DNA of 59,641 bases. It comes from Candidatus Peribacteria bacterium. Its GTDB lineage: Bacteria > Patescibacteriota > Gracilibacteria > Peribacterales > Peribacteraceae. Below the pieces are notes generated by a model. It had not been told where the DNA came from and did no database searches. It saw only the letters and a program-made list of their open reading frames with translations. The DNA is taken from the NCBI GenBank assembly GCA_028286915.1, contig JAQBQQ010000013.1, forward strand, positions 1 to 59,641, given 5' to 3'. The position numbers and the translations under genes were made by a program. Positions 6,990-15,800 of this stretch are shown piece after piece (positions within the stretch are counted from its first letter, which is position 1; each line of letters begins with the position of its first letter).

Positions 6990-7850
6990 ATGAATTCTCC
7001 TTCCTCCTACTCCCTCCTCGACTTCGGCAACGCAGAACGCCTGGAGCAATGGGGCGAATTTCGTCTTATCCGGCCGGACCCAACCGCTACCGGCCCGCGC
7101 ATTCATCCAGCACTCTGGGCCGATGCCGATGCCGTGTACGAGGGCGAGAAAGGCAAAGGCATATGGACGCACGCAAAGCCCCTGCCCGACAGCTGGCTGG
7201 TTTCTTTTGATGACATTCAGCTCGTCATCAAGCTGGCGCCGTATAAGCACACGGGCGCGTTTCCGGAGCAGCAGCTGAACTGGCAGTGGATGCGTGAGCG
7301 CGCAAAAAAGACAGGGAGGCCGCTAAGCGTTCTCAATCTATTCGCCTACACCGGCGGCGCCACTATGGCACTGGCCAAAGACGGCCATAAAGTGACGCAT
7401 GTGGATAGTTCCAAGCCTGCTATTGGTTGGGCGAAGGAAAATGCAATACAGAACAATCTTCCGGCGGATGCCGTCCGGTGGATACTGGAAGACGCAGCGG
7501 TTTTTGCCGAGCGCGAACACAAGCGCGGCAAAACGTACGATGCCATCATTCTGGACCCGCCTGCCTTTGGCCATTCGCCGACCGGCAAAACCTGGAAGGT
7601 GGAACGCGATCTGGCTCCTCTGCTGGAGCATTGTGCCGCTCTCCTCTCCTCTGCGCCGTCCTTCCTGGTTCTTAACGGCTACGCGCGCAACGATACGCCG
7701 GACAGCTTTAAGCGGCTGTTAACGGGCATACTGCGGACACAAAATGCCGACCGGAAGTTTTTGTTTGAAGGCGGCAATCTTTTGCTAAAAGCAACGGATG
7801 GCCGGGAATTATCGACAGGAACGGTGATTCGGTGTTCCTTTGGTGCCTAG
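6990..7850 (+). CDS. Class I SAM-dependent methyltransferase (RlmI/RlmL-like)
   Basis: A protein of about 286 residues with a Rossmann methyltransferase domain. Motif I is NLFAYTGGATMALAKDG, motif II ends in VTHVDSSKPAIGWAKEN, and motif IV is DAIILDPPAFGHSP, the DPPxF form found in rRNA base methyltransferases such as RlmI and RlmKL. This suggests methylation of a ribosomal RNA base. The N-terminal PUA domain of RlmI is missing; about 115 residues precede motif I instead. The start at 6990 is the first ATG after the mazF stop, with a weak -10 (TATCTG) 7 bases upstream; longer in-frame starts would overlap mazF. Confidence 0.82.
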   Translation: MNSPSSYSLLDFGNAERLEQWGEFRLIRPDPTATGPRIHPALWADADAVYEGEKGKGIWTHAKPLPDSWLVSFDDIQLVIKLAPYKHTGAFPEQQLNWQWMRERAKKTGRPLSVLNLFAYTGGATMALAKDGHKVTHVDSSKPAIGWAKENAIQNNLPADAVRWILEDAAVFAEREHKRGKTYDAIILDPPAFGHSPTGKTWKVERDLAPLLEHCAALLSSAPSFLVLNGYARNDTPDSFKRLLTGILRTQNADRKFLFEGGNLLLKATDGRELSTGTVIRCSFGA

Positions 7851-7888
7851 CGATATTTTGACATATTTTGATTTTATTCTACATAATC

Positions 7889-7894
7889 TATAAT
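7889..7894 (+). promoter_or_regulatory. -10 element of the orphan gene at 7905
   Basis: A perfect TATAAT, 10 bases before the ATG, so the leader would be 0-4 bases. Confidence 0.6.
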
Positions 7895-7904
7895 ATGTTT
7901 TTCT

Positions 7905-8369
7905 ATGGCAGTATTTTCTGAGGCTCAATGTACAGTGTGGATGCGGGAACAGACCGGGTTGCCGGTTGATACTTCCATAATAAAGGATAAAGGCAGAAAA
8001 GAAGTGCTCGTTGTTATTCTGTTGGAACTGGAACTTTTTCGAACAGCAATGGCGTACCGGCTTGAGGATATTGCAGTGCCCAGGGGCTTAAAGGCTGAAT
8101 GCACGACTCAGACAAGGCGCATAGCTTTGTTTGCCAATTTTTCTGATGCTGCCCGTGTTATGCATACAACGTTAGGTGAGCGGGCCGGCACCATGCGATT
8201 GCTGGCAGATGATGATTCGGCATTGACGGATCCGGAGACAGAGTCGGACTGCCTAAATCTTATAGTAGAATTACAGGATGTTGCGCGTACGCGCATATTT
8301 GAACAATGCTCAGATGCCGATATTTCCGCTATTGACCGTAAGCTTACAAAAAATAAGAAGCGCCGATAA
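7905..8369 (+). CDS. Hypothetical protein, 154 aa
   Basis: I do not recognise a family. The protein is soluble, with mixed charge and no signal peptide or membrane segment. A hydrophobic helix (VLVVILLELELFRTAMAY) sits at about residues 35-52, and the C-terminus is basic (KLTKNKKRR). It has its own TATAAT box. An 11-bp hairpin starts before the stop codon and covers it (8354-8380). Confidence 0.6.
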   Translation: MAVFSEAQCTVWMREQTGLPVDTSIIKDKGRKEVLVVILLELELFRTAMAYRLEDIAVPRGLKAECTTQTRRIALFANFSDAARVMHTTLGERAGTMRLLADDDSALTDPETESDCLNLIVELQDVARTRIFEQCSDADISAIDRKLTKNKKRR

Positions 8370-8380
8370 GGCGCTTCTTA
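8354..8380 (+). terminator. Hairpin over the stop codon of the 7905 gene
   Basis: An 11-bp perfect stem (TAAGAAGCGCC / GGCGCTTCTTA) with the 5-base loop GATAA that includes the UAA stop. There is no T-run, so it may stabilise the 3' end or stop transcription weakly between this gene and the convergent one at 8404. Confidence 0.5.
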
Positions 8381-8403
8381 GGATGAAGATCTTGTAGTAC
8401 TAA

Positions 8404-8805
8404 TTAGCCAACAAGTGATTGTCTGTAGCCGCGGGCAAAGCTGCCGGAGGCATGTGTAATTTGAGCTTCTGCCGTACGAATCTCTTTTACTTTTTCTTCG
8501 GCTGCATCTGCAAAGCGTTTCATGATTATCTGATCATCAGCAGGTATGTCATATGTGGAAATGATCTTATGAAGACGGATAGCTAATTCTTGTAGATCGC
8601 TATCAATTCCCTTGGTATCCATACGGCCGATTTTTTCATCGCCGGACGTAATTTTTCTTTCAAGGCCTTCCATGCCCATAGTCGGATTCAGGGGCATAAT
8701 CTTGTCGATTTGGTCGGCAATGTCCCACATTTCCGCGTAGGCGGCATCCGTGAGAGACTTGCCACTCATGGCTTCGGAATTCAGTTCAGGAGAATGAATC
8801 TTCAT
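8404..8805 (-). CDS. Hypothetical protein, 133 aa
   Basis: No family recognised. The protein is soluble, acidic-to-neutral and mostly predicted helical (ADQIDKIMPLNP, ELAIRLHKIISTY, KRFADAAEEKVKEIR). No signal peptide. It lies alone, convergent with the 7905 gene; an A/T-rich stretch of about 110 bases separates it from gatA, which reads in the same direction upstream. No clear -10 at the expected distance was seen, so the start is less certain than for its neighbours. Confidence 0.55.
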   Translation of the reverse strand: MKIHSPELNSEAMSGKSLTDAAYAEMWDIADQIDKIMPLNPTMGMEGLERKITSGDEKIGRMDTKGIDSDLQELAIRLHKIISTYDIPADDQIIMKRFADAAEEKVKEIRTAEAQITHASGSFARGYRQSLVG

Positions 8806-8918
8806 AGTTATGAAGGAAAAAAGATATTAATTAATATTAAACACTATTAGTTTAAATATGTCAAATAAAATATGATAAAACATCGTAAAAAGACCAATAC
8901 TACCAAAATTATATAAGT

Positions 8919-10376
8919 TTATAGAACAGCCCTCCCAAACCCGTCCGGCCATGCGGCCTTTTCGTAGGCATGGGCAGCTTTCAGAATTGTCTCTTCGCCC
9001 CACTGCGGCCCCATAATCTGCAGTCCGATGGGCAGCTTGTCGGCGGATAATCCGCACGGGACAGATAGTGCGGGAATGCCGGCCATCACCTGGGCCGTTA
9101 AAAAGACATCTTCCAGGTACATTGCCAGCGGGTCATTCTGGTGCGCGCCAACGGGGAAAGCCACGTGTGGCGATACCGGTGAAATAATAATATCCACTTT
9201 TTTGAATGCTTCATCGAATTCGTTCTTAATGACGGTGCGGACTTTCTGGGCCTGCCTGTAATACGCATCGTAGTAACCGGCCGACAGCGCGTAGGTGCCG
9301 ATCATAATGCGGCGCTTTACTTCCGGGCCAAAGCCTTCGCTGCGAGCTTGTTCATAGTAATCCAGCAGACTTTCGGCACCGGAAACGGTATGGCCGTAGC
9401 GAATGCCGTCATAGCGGGCCATATTGGAACTTACTTCGCACGGGCACAGCACGTAATACGTGGCAATGGCATACTTAGTATGTGGCAAACTTATTTCGAT
9501 CAGCTCTCCTCCCAGATTCTGCAATACAGTGGCAGCATCATGCACTGCTTTTTCCACGGCCGGCTGAATGCCTTCCACAAAGTATTCTTTGGGCAGTCCG
9601 ATTTTCATGTTTTTCATATCACCGGTCAGCAGGCTCCGGTAATTCGGTACCGGGCGGCTGGAAGTGGTGCCGTCTTTGGGGTCTTTGCCGCTTATTGCTT
9701 CCAGAAGAATGGCTAAATCCTCTATGTTTTTCGCAAACGGCCCGATGGTATCCAGCGAGCTCGCCATGCTCATAACGCCATAGCGGCTGGTGCGGCCGTA
9801 TGTGGGGCGGATGCCGGAAATACCGCAGAACCCGGCCGGTTGGCGGATGCTGCCGCCCGTATCGGTGCCCAAAGAAAACAGTGCCTCATCGGCTGCCAAA
9901 CCTGCCGCCGAGCCGCCGGAAGAGCCGCCTGCCACACGGCTGGTGTCCCACGGGTTGCGTGTGACGCCGAATGCGGATGTTTCGGTGGAGGCACCCATAG
10001 TGAATTCGTCGGTGTTGGCTTTGGCAATGCTGATGGCGCCCACTGCATTCAGTCGTTCGGTTGTCGTGGAGCTGAACGGCGGAACGTAATCCTTATTGCG
10101 CAGCATGTTGGAGCTGGCCGTGGTGGGTACGCCTTCCTCGCAGAATACATCTTTGGCCAGGTACGGAATGCCGGTCAGGGGATGTTCAAATGCCCCGGCT
10201 TCATCGATCCTTTTTGCATTGGCCAGAGCTTTGTCATAATTCTTATGCACAATGGCATTCAGCTTTGTATCAATTGATTCAATACGATCAATACAGGCTT
10301 GTGTCAGTTCTACGGAAGAAATTTCTTTCGTCTTCAGTTTATCATGCGCCTGCGTAATGGTGAGAGAGTTGAGCAT
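8919..10376 (-). CDS. gatA: Asp-tRNA(Asn)/Glu-tRNA(Gln) amidotransferase subunit A
   Basis: A 485-residue amidase-signature enzyme that releases ammonia from glutamine or asparagine for the GatB active site. The Ser-cisSer-Lys triad region is complete: Lys in YLAKDVF, the Gly/Ser-rich signature VAGGSSGGSAAGLAADEA, and the nucleophile loop SLGTDTGGSIRQPAG. Length fits the family. It directly follows gatC, with start and stop sharing one base. gatB is not in the window. With GltX and probably AspS being non-discriminating, the complex makes Gln-tRNA and/or Asn-tRNA, usual where GlnRS or AsnRS are absent. Confidence 0.96.
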   Translation of the reverse strand: MLNSLTITQAHDKLKTKEISSVELTQACIDRIESIDTKLNAIVHKNYDKALANAKRIDEAGAFEHPLTGIPYLAKDVFCEEGVPTTASSNMLRNKDYVPPFSSTTTERLNAVGAISIAKANTDEFTMGASTETSAFGVTRNPWDTSRVAGGSSGGSAAGLAADEALFSLGTDTGGSIRQPAGFCGISGIRPTYGRTSRYGVMSMASSLDTIGPFAKNIEDLAILLEAISGKDPKDGTTSSRPVPNYRSLLTGDMKNMKIGLPKEYFVEGIQPAVEKAVHDAATVLQNLGGELIEISLPHTKYAIATYYVLCPCEVSSNMARYDGIRYGHTVSGAESLLDYYEQARSEGFGPEVKRRIMIGTYALSAGYYDAYYRQAQKVRTVIKNEFDEAFKKVDIIISPVSPHVAFPVGAHQNDPLAMYLEDVFLTAQVMAGIPALSVPCGLSADKLPIGLQIMGPQWGEETILKAAHAYEKAAWPDGFGRAVL

Positions 10377-10669
10377 TACCCGTGTGCGGAAGGCGTTTGA
10401 ATCTGATGATCTTTGATGGGTAGCGGACTGGTGTGTAGAAGTGCATCAGCGGAAACAGTGGATTGAACGACATCCGGCCGCAGGGCGTTTTCCAGACCGG
10501 TTACCTGTGCCGTTGCTTCAATACCATCGGTATTCACTTCGCCCAGCATCTCCACATACTGCAGAATATTCGTCATCTCCGTAGCGAATTTTTCCACTTC
10601 ACTGTCGCTTAAGCGTAACCGCGCAAGCTTGGCAATATGTCGGACCTGGTCGGGGGTGAGAGAGGGCAT
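10376..10669 (-). CDS. gatC: Asp-tRNA(Asn)/Glu-tRNA(Gln) amidotransferase subunit C
   Basis: A 97-residue GatC. The family start is clear (LTPDQVRHIAKLARLRLSD), followed by NILQYVEMLGEVNTDGIE and the Pro-rich tail that wraps around GatA (LRPDV). GatC holds GatA and GatB together. A minus-strand TATTCT (10679-10684) ends 9 bases before the ATG, so gatCA form one leaderless transcript. Confidence 0.93.
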   Translation of the reverse strand: MPSLTPDQVRHIAKLARLRLSDSEVEKFATEMTNILQYVEMLGEVNTDGIEATAQVTGLENALRPDVVQSTVSADALLHTSPLPIKDHQIQTPSAHG

Positions 10670-10689
10670 GCGGGAGGAAGAATAGGGAC

Positions 10690-10770
10690 ATCTGAAGAAG
10701 AATCAAGAATCTTGATTCTGAGTCTTGAACAGACAAAATTCAAGACTCTAGACTCAAAACTCAAAATTCA
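10690..10770. repeat. Low-complexity CAAGACTC-type repeat, locus A
   Basis: A run of CAAGACTC/CAAAACTC/TCTTGA variants in both orientations, upstream of rnpA. Related runs occur at 19041-19110, 27046-27077 (inside murB) and 38813-38876. It separates gatC and rnpA, and no gene fits here. Confidence 0.55.
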
Positions 10771-10786
10771 TACAGTCCATTCTTTA

Positions 10787-10814
10787 TTGACTCCATCTCT
10801 TAAACCGATAACTC
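10787..10814 (+). promoter_or_regulatory. Promoter of rnpA-yidC
   Basis: -35 TTGACT (10787-10792), 16-base spacer, -10 TAACTC (10809-10814), then 7 bases to the ATG at 10822. Both boxes are visible, which makes this a good case for a leaderless start. Confidence 0.6.
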
Positions 10815-10821
10815 TTGCCGT

Positions 10822-11202
10822 ATGAAGCTTTCCCGCCTTCGCGGCCGCAAGATCTGCGCCATGGTGCTTAAAAAAGGAATTGTCTGGAAGGGCAAGACCA
10901 TGGTCATGCGTTATGTATGGGGTGCGCCATGGCATCCGGCTGCCAATCCTCTGGTTCCAGCGGTGTATGTGGGAACCATGGCGTCGGCTAAGCTGGATAA
11001 GTCTGCCGTGCGACGGAACCGCATGCGACGGCGTTGCAGGGAGGCATTGCGTACCGAGCTGCAAAAATACGACACTTTTCCCGCGCATCAGTTGTTGATT
11101 GCGCCGCGTTCGGGTAGTCTCACAGCTCCCTTTGCGGACATTCAGACGGACATCCGCAACTTCCTTACCTTCCTGCATGGCTCAAGCACGAAAAAAAAAT
11201 AA
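10822..11202 (+). CDS. rnpA: Ribonuclease P protein component
   Basis: A 126-residue basic protein. The RNR signature is present as SAVRRNRMRRRCREALR; this helix binds the catalytic RNA and tRNA leader. RnpA joins the RNase P RNA to mature tRNA 5' ends. The N-terminus (MKLSRLRGRKICAMVLKKG) fits the family but has an insertion around residues 35-45 (WGAPWHPAANPL). The usual upstream rpmH gene (L34) is not adjacent. The 3' end overlaps yidC by 26 bases, the common rnpA-yidC order. Confidence 0.9.
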   Translation: MKLSRLRGRKICAMVLKKGIVWKGKTMVMRYVWGAPWHPAANPLVPAVYVGTMASAKLDKSAVRRNRMRRRCREALRTELQKYDTFPAHQLLIAPRSGSLTAPFADIQTDIRNFLTFLHGSSTKKK

Positions 11203-12505
11203 TTTCATCCAGTTCGCCCTTATTTTTGCATTGGTGTATTTGGGTTCGAATCTGGTGATGCGGACATTTTTCCCGAATTCATTCGGTAATAATACCAAGG
11301 CGCCGGGCGTGTATTTGTCGGCGGCAAATGTGCGCGAAGGAAATGACGCGGCGATCAAAATTCAGAATACCACGGATACGGCACTGATCTTGCCGAACCG
11401 CTGCCCCAATTCGCCGGTAGATATTTTCCGGGTAGATACCAGCGGCGGAGCCGATACGCTCACTCCCCTTACGGCAACGGGTACCGCCGTTCCGTGCGAG
11501 GCCGTTCCGCCTATTTTGCCACGAACAACCGCAACGGTATCGCTCACGCCGTGGAAGTATTCCATTCTGGGCCAACTGGGTACCTATGAAGTGCGTCTGG
11601 GCAAAGAAAATGCCAGCGCTTTTACCGGCTCGGGTGCCATGCGCACTGGTTCCGGCGCCACGCAGTCCGGCGCGGCATTGGCACAAGGTGGTCCGTCCGT
11701 CCGTTTTACGGTCTACGAGCCGGGCGTACTTACCAAGTTGTTCCGCACGCTTATTACCAAGCCGTTTCTGAATTTCCTTATCTTCAATGCTTCCTGGCTG
11801 CCGGGTCATAACCTGGGACTGGCGATCATTCTGCTGACTGTCATTGTGAAATTGCTTCTCTTCATCCCGACCCAAAAAGCGTTGCAGGGCCAGAAGGAAA
11901 TGCAGAAGTTGCAGCCGAAAGTAGAGGCTCTCAAGAAGAAATATCCGGATAATCCGGTTAAATTGCAGGAGGAAACCATGAAGCTGTGGAAAGAGCATAA
12001 AGTGAATCCTATGCAGTCATGTCTGCCGACTCTTATCCAGTTTCCGGTACTCATTGGTCTCTTCTATGTTATTCGTGACGGCTCGCACCTGGAAGTATCG
12101 CGTCACCTTATTTACCCGGCGTACCAGCACCTCAGCTGGACGTTCGGTACCAATTTCCTGGGCCTGAATTTGCTTAAGCCAAGCTGGTTCATATTGCCGC
12201 CATTGCTCATAGTCATGCAGTTCTTCCAGATGAAGCTGGCCTTTGCCATTTCCGACCGCAAGAAGGTGAAGAACGACAATATTATTGATGTGCCGTCGGT
12301 CAAAGAGATTCAGAAGGAAATGAAGGAGGCGTCAACGGATCCTGTTTCCGCGCAGAAGCTCCAGCAGAATATGATGCTCTACGGCCTCCCGGTTATGATC
12401 GGCGTCATGGCATTCCAGTTTCCGGCAGCAGTGGCCATTTACTGGGGTATTTCTACGCTGTTCGGCATTGCTCAGCAGCTGGTGGTGAACAGGAAGAGTC
12501 TGTAA
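11177..12505 (+). CDS. yidC: Membrane protein insertase YidC/Oxa1
   Basis: A protein of about 442 residues. One N-terminal membrane helix (FIQFALIFALVYLGSNL), a short periplasmic-type beta region (residues about 35-195), then the conserved insertase core: GHNLGLAIILLTVIVKLLLF, QPKVEALKKKYPDNPVKL, PMQSCLPTLIQFPVLIGLFY and FPAAVAIYWGISTLFG. The hydrophilic-groove Arg may be the Lys/Arg in TVIVKLLLF, as in other family members. It inserts membrane proteins alone or with SecYEG. The outer domain is shorter than in Gram-negative YidC but larger than in Gram-positive Oxa1-type proteins. The start at 11177 is the first ATG, inside the end of rnpA. Confidence 0.93.
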   Translation: MAQARKKNNFIQFALIFALVYLGSNLVMRTFFPNSFGNNTKAPGVYLSAANVREGNDAAIKIQNTTDTALILPNRCPNSPVDIFRVDTSGGADTLTPLTATGTAVPCEAVPPILPRTTATVSLTPWKYSILGQLGTYEVRLGKENASAFTGSGAMRTGSGATQSGAALAQGGPSVRFTVYEPGVLTKLFRTLITKPFLNFLIFNASWLPGHNLGLAIILLTVIVKLLLFIPTQKALQGQKEMQKLQPKVEALKKKYPDNPVKLQEETMKLWKEHKVNPMQSCLPTLIQFPVLIGLFYVIRDGSHLEVSRHLIYPAYQHLSWTFGTNFLGLNLLKPSWFILPPLLIVMQFFQMKLAFAISDRKKVKNDNIIDVPSVKEIQKEMKEASTDPVSAQKLQQNMMLYGLPVMIGVMAFQFPAAVAIYWGISTLFGIAQQLVVNRKSL

Positions 12506-12514
12506 TCTTTGTGC

Positions 12515-12550
12515 AAGTTGATTGGTTCATTGGTTATCTGGTTGATTGGA
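12515..12550 (+). repeat. G/T-rich dispersed repeat, copy 2
   Basis: Reads AGTTGATTGGTTCATTGGTT then GGTTGATTGGA, a near copy of 4705-4740. Both copies start within 20 bases of a stop codon. Confidence 0.6.
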
Positions 12551-12594
12551 AACGTTTATTCCCATAAGCCAGTCAGCCAAACAAGCAGACACTC

Positions 12595-12669
12595 GGCCTC
12601 ATAGTTCAATGGATAGAACGACCCTCTCCTAAGGGGTAAATGCAGGTTCGATCCCCGCTGAGGCTACCA
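12595..12669 (+). tRNA. tRNA-Arg (anticodon CCT)
   Basis: Acceptor GGCCTCA pairs with TGAGGCT (one G-T pair), D-arm GTTC/GAAC, anticodon stem ACCCT/GGGGT with loop CTCCTAA giving anticodon CCT, T-loop TTCGATC, discriminator A and encoded CCA. The T-stem has one mismatch. It reads AGG codons. A fragment matching its 3' half lies 21 bases downstream. Confidence 0.92.
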
Positions 12670-12690
12670 TGTATATGATAGGCGAAGGCG

Positions 12691-12730
12691 AAAGGGGTAA
12701 ATGCAGGTTCGATTCCCGCCGAGGACACCA
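12691..12730 (+). pseudogene. tRNA 3'-half relic
   Basis: Repeats the anticodon 3' stem, T-arm and CCA end of the tRNA-Arg next to it (AAGGGGTAAATGCAGGTTCG), then differs in the acceptor (GAGGACACCA). No matching 5' half (GTCCTC) is present. It may come from another Arg-type tRNA or from an attachment-site duplication. Confidence 0.65.
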
Positions 12731-12743
12731 TTTTAGTGTACAA

Positions 12744-12775
12744 AAAACGGGCAGTTGCCTGCCCGTTTTCTTTTT
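12744..12775 (+). terminator. Intrinsic terminator after tRNA-Arg
   Basis: An 11-bp stem AAAACGGGCAG / CTGCCCGTTTT with loop TTGC, followed by CTTTTT. It also stops the convergent large gene on the minus strand in principle, since the stem begins with AAAA. Confidence 0.85.
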
Positions 12776-12816
12776 ATCCCATCCTTATAGCTGTCTGCTT
12801 ATTGCCTCGTAGCCGG

Positions 12817-15800
12817 TTAATGTCCGGTGCCATTGGGAGGCACGACAGTAACGTTAATACTTTCTGATCCAATGACAGTATTCTGAAGATCCGTTACCTG
12901 GAAATCCATGGGATAGATGTTATTCAGTGTCCGCCAGGTCCATGTGCTGAAATCGACCCATGCGTGCTTGAATGATTCCGTGACGGGTTCTGTGTCCAGG
13001 TTGAAAAACTGGCCGTTGCCCGTGCGCCAGCCGATGTTGTATGTGTTAATATCCAGCCCGTCGATGACTGCCCGGATCTCCTGCAGGCCGGAAATGGTAC
13101 TATTGGCTGTGGGGAATAAAAGATGAATGGGATAGGTGGAACCCGGGTTCGGCGGGCCGGGCGGAGTTCCTACCGTAAAGACGAACGCACTGTTCTTCCA
13201 GAAATAGAGCGTTGAGTAGTTGGCAGAGAACACGCCGATTTTTACAATATATTTGCCGTTGGCAGCCGGCAGTGTGACTGCCCAGTCATTGGAAAACAGC
13301 TGATTTTTGACCAGATTTGTAGTGACGACATGGCTGAGTAATTCCGTGCCGGTACTGCTGTATATTTTGGTGACAATGGAAACGTTGGGTACGGCATTCG
13401 TGGCGGCGACATTGGTGGTGACGGTTGTCGGGTCGCCCGGCTGGAAAATATTCTTCGGCATGCTGGCCGATACAACGAACGACGTGAAGGTAGGCGGTGG
13501 TGGAGGCGGAGGTGCAATATTATTATTCACCGTTACTGTCACCGGTGGCGATGTTGTCTCATTGCCGGCCGTGTCGCGGGCTTTGGCTGACAGTGTATGT
13601 GGTCCGTTGGCAATGAGCGTTGTGTCCCAGGCTATACCATACGGTGCCGCGGTGTCAGTGGGGCCAAAGGGAGCGTTATCCACGAGGAATTGCACGCTGG
13701 CAATGCCACTGGCATCCGTTGCGCTGGCCGTTATGACGGATGCGCCTGTGACAGTTGCCTTGTCGGCCGGATCGGTAATAGCGGTTACCGGCGGAGTGGT
13801 ATCCGCTGGAGGCGGTAATACGTCGTCCCTCTTCGCCCAGCTCAGCTTCGCCACGGCATTGCCGTACGCTTCGTAGTATTCAAACAGCACCAGGTGGCTC
13901 CCGGCCGTCATGGTCTTCGTCACGTTGTAGGTTGTGGCCGGCTGATCTGTGAACTTGTCGATAATCACCGTGCCATCCACCGACACGCGCACGCCATCAT
14001 CGGCCACGGCGGTAAAATCATAGTCACCTGCTTTGAACGTAAAGTTCCCCTGTGACTTCAAAGAAAAATTATCCGCCGGCACAACCGGATCAGGCGACCC
14101 GCCGCCCCAGTCAAAGCTGAGTGCCCCATCGGTCCGTGCCAGCTTGAGGCTGGAGAAATTCTTGCCACTGTAGTAGCAGCTGGTGAAGGCGTTGGTGCCG
14201 GGAGTGTTGCAGGCGGGTGGAACTACGGGTGGGAGCTGGCCTGTACTGAGTGTTGCCGTGTACGTCTGGTTTACAGACGGCGAGAAAAACGTATGGCTTG
14301 CCGTGCCGCCGTCGGACCAGGACGTAAATGTATAACTGGTTCCACTGATAGTCTGCGGGCTGGCTATGCTGAGCGTGCGCTGAATGCCGGCAACGCTTTG
14401 GGTCTGGTAGGGCGTGGTGAATGGCTGGCCATCCAGCAGAAGCTGCGCACCATTGGGATTACTGGCAAGGCCCAGTGTGGCGACAGTGGGGTAGACAGGA
14501 ACCTGGAGTTCGGTCGACAGTCCGGCTGAATCGGTCACTACCAGATCGAATACGAACCACGTGTTCGGGTCCGGTTCGCCTTCGCGCGGTATGACATAGT
14601 TGCCGGCAGTTACGCCCTGGATTTCATCGGGCGTGTGAATGTGCGTATTGTGGTGCGGAATGATTTTCCAGAAGTAGGCGCTGGCAGGTAACGGGTTGCC
14701 TGCCGTATCGGTGGCGGTACCTGCAAAATGGATACTGTCACCGGCAACATATTTTGCGTTCGCTGCCGGACTGGTAATGCTGATAACCGGCGGTTTGTAG
14801 CCGGCCCAGACAGTGACGTTTGCACTTTGCATCTCGTTATCATTATTGACGCTGAGTGTGGCCGTGTAGACACCTTTGGTGGTGTATGTATGGGCGGGTG
14901 ACGCTTCCGTACTTGTTGCGCCGTCGCCGAACGTCCAGGCATAGGTGAGCGCGTGGCCCAGAGAATCATTGCTGCCGGTACTCGTAAACCGGACTGTAAG
15001 CGGCAGGTCGCCGGATGTTTTATCGGAGCCGGCTTTCACGGTGAGTATACCGCTCCGCGTTTGGGTGTAGCAGGTTTTAAATAGATTGCCGGGGAAAATA
15101 GTGAGCGTGTACATGCATCCGTCTGCTCCAAACGCGATATTGGACAGGGCGCCGGCCTGGCCTTCAAATGACTGGAAATTACTGGCATTGCCATTGGCAT
15201 CAATCGTGACGGTTTTAATGGTTCCCTGCACGTAGTCGCCATAAAAATACTGGTGCTGGTATTGGGCCGGGAAATTCTGGCCGCGGTATGTGTCACCGCC
15301 CAGAACGGATGTCCCCTGGCCGTTATGCGCAATGACAAACACAGGCGGCGTAATGCCGCCGCAATTTGGCCGGCAGTCGCCTTCCACTGTGGGCCAGCCA
15401 TAGTTGGCACCTGCCTGTACCCGGATAATTTTTTCGTACAGGTTCTGCCCGACGTCGCCGACAATCGGCCGGCCCTGTTCATCAAAGTTAAAATGCCACG
15501 GGTTGCGGAAACCCATGGCATAAATAGCTTTCTGCGCACCGGGCGTGTCGTAGAAAGGGTTATCCGGCGGAATGGTGCCGTCTTTGTTGATGCGGATCAT
15601 TTTACCTTCCAATGCCGACAGGTCCTGGGACGTCAGTCCTTTGCCGTCGTTGCCAAGCGTGGCGTACAGTTTGCCATCCGGCCCGAAGCGCACGGTGCCG
15701 GCATTTAGTGCTCCGCCCCAGGTGGCGGGGTTTTCCAGCAGAATGAGTTCCGATGCAGGGCTGATCGTATTGCCTGACATGGTAAAACGTGACACGCGCT

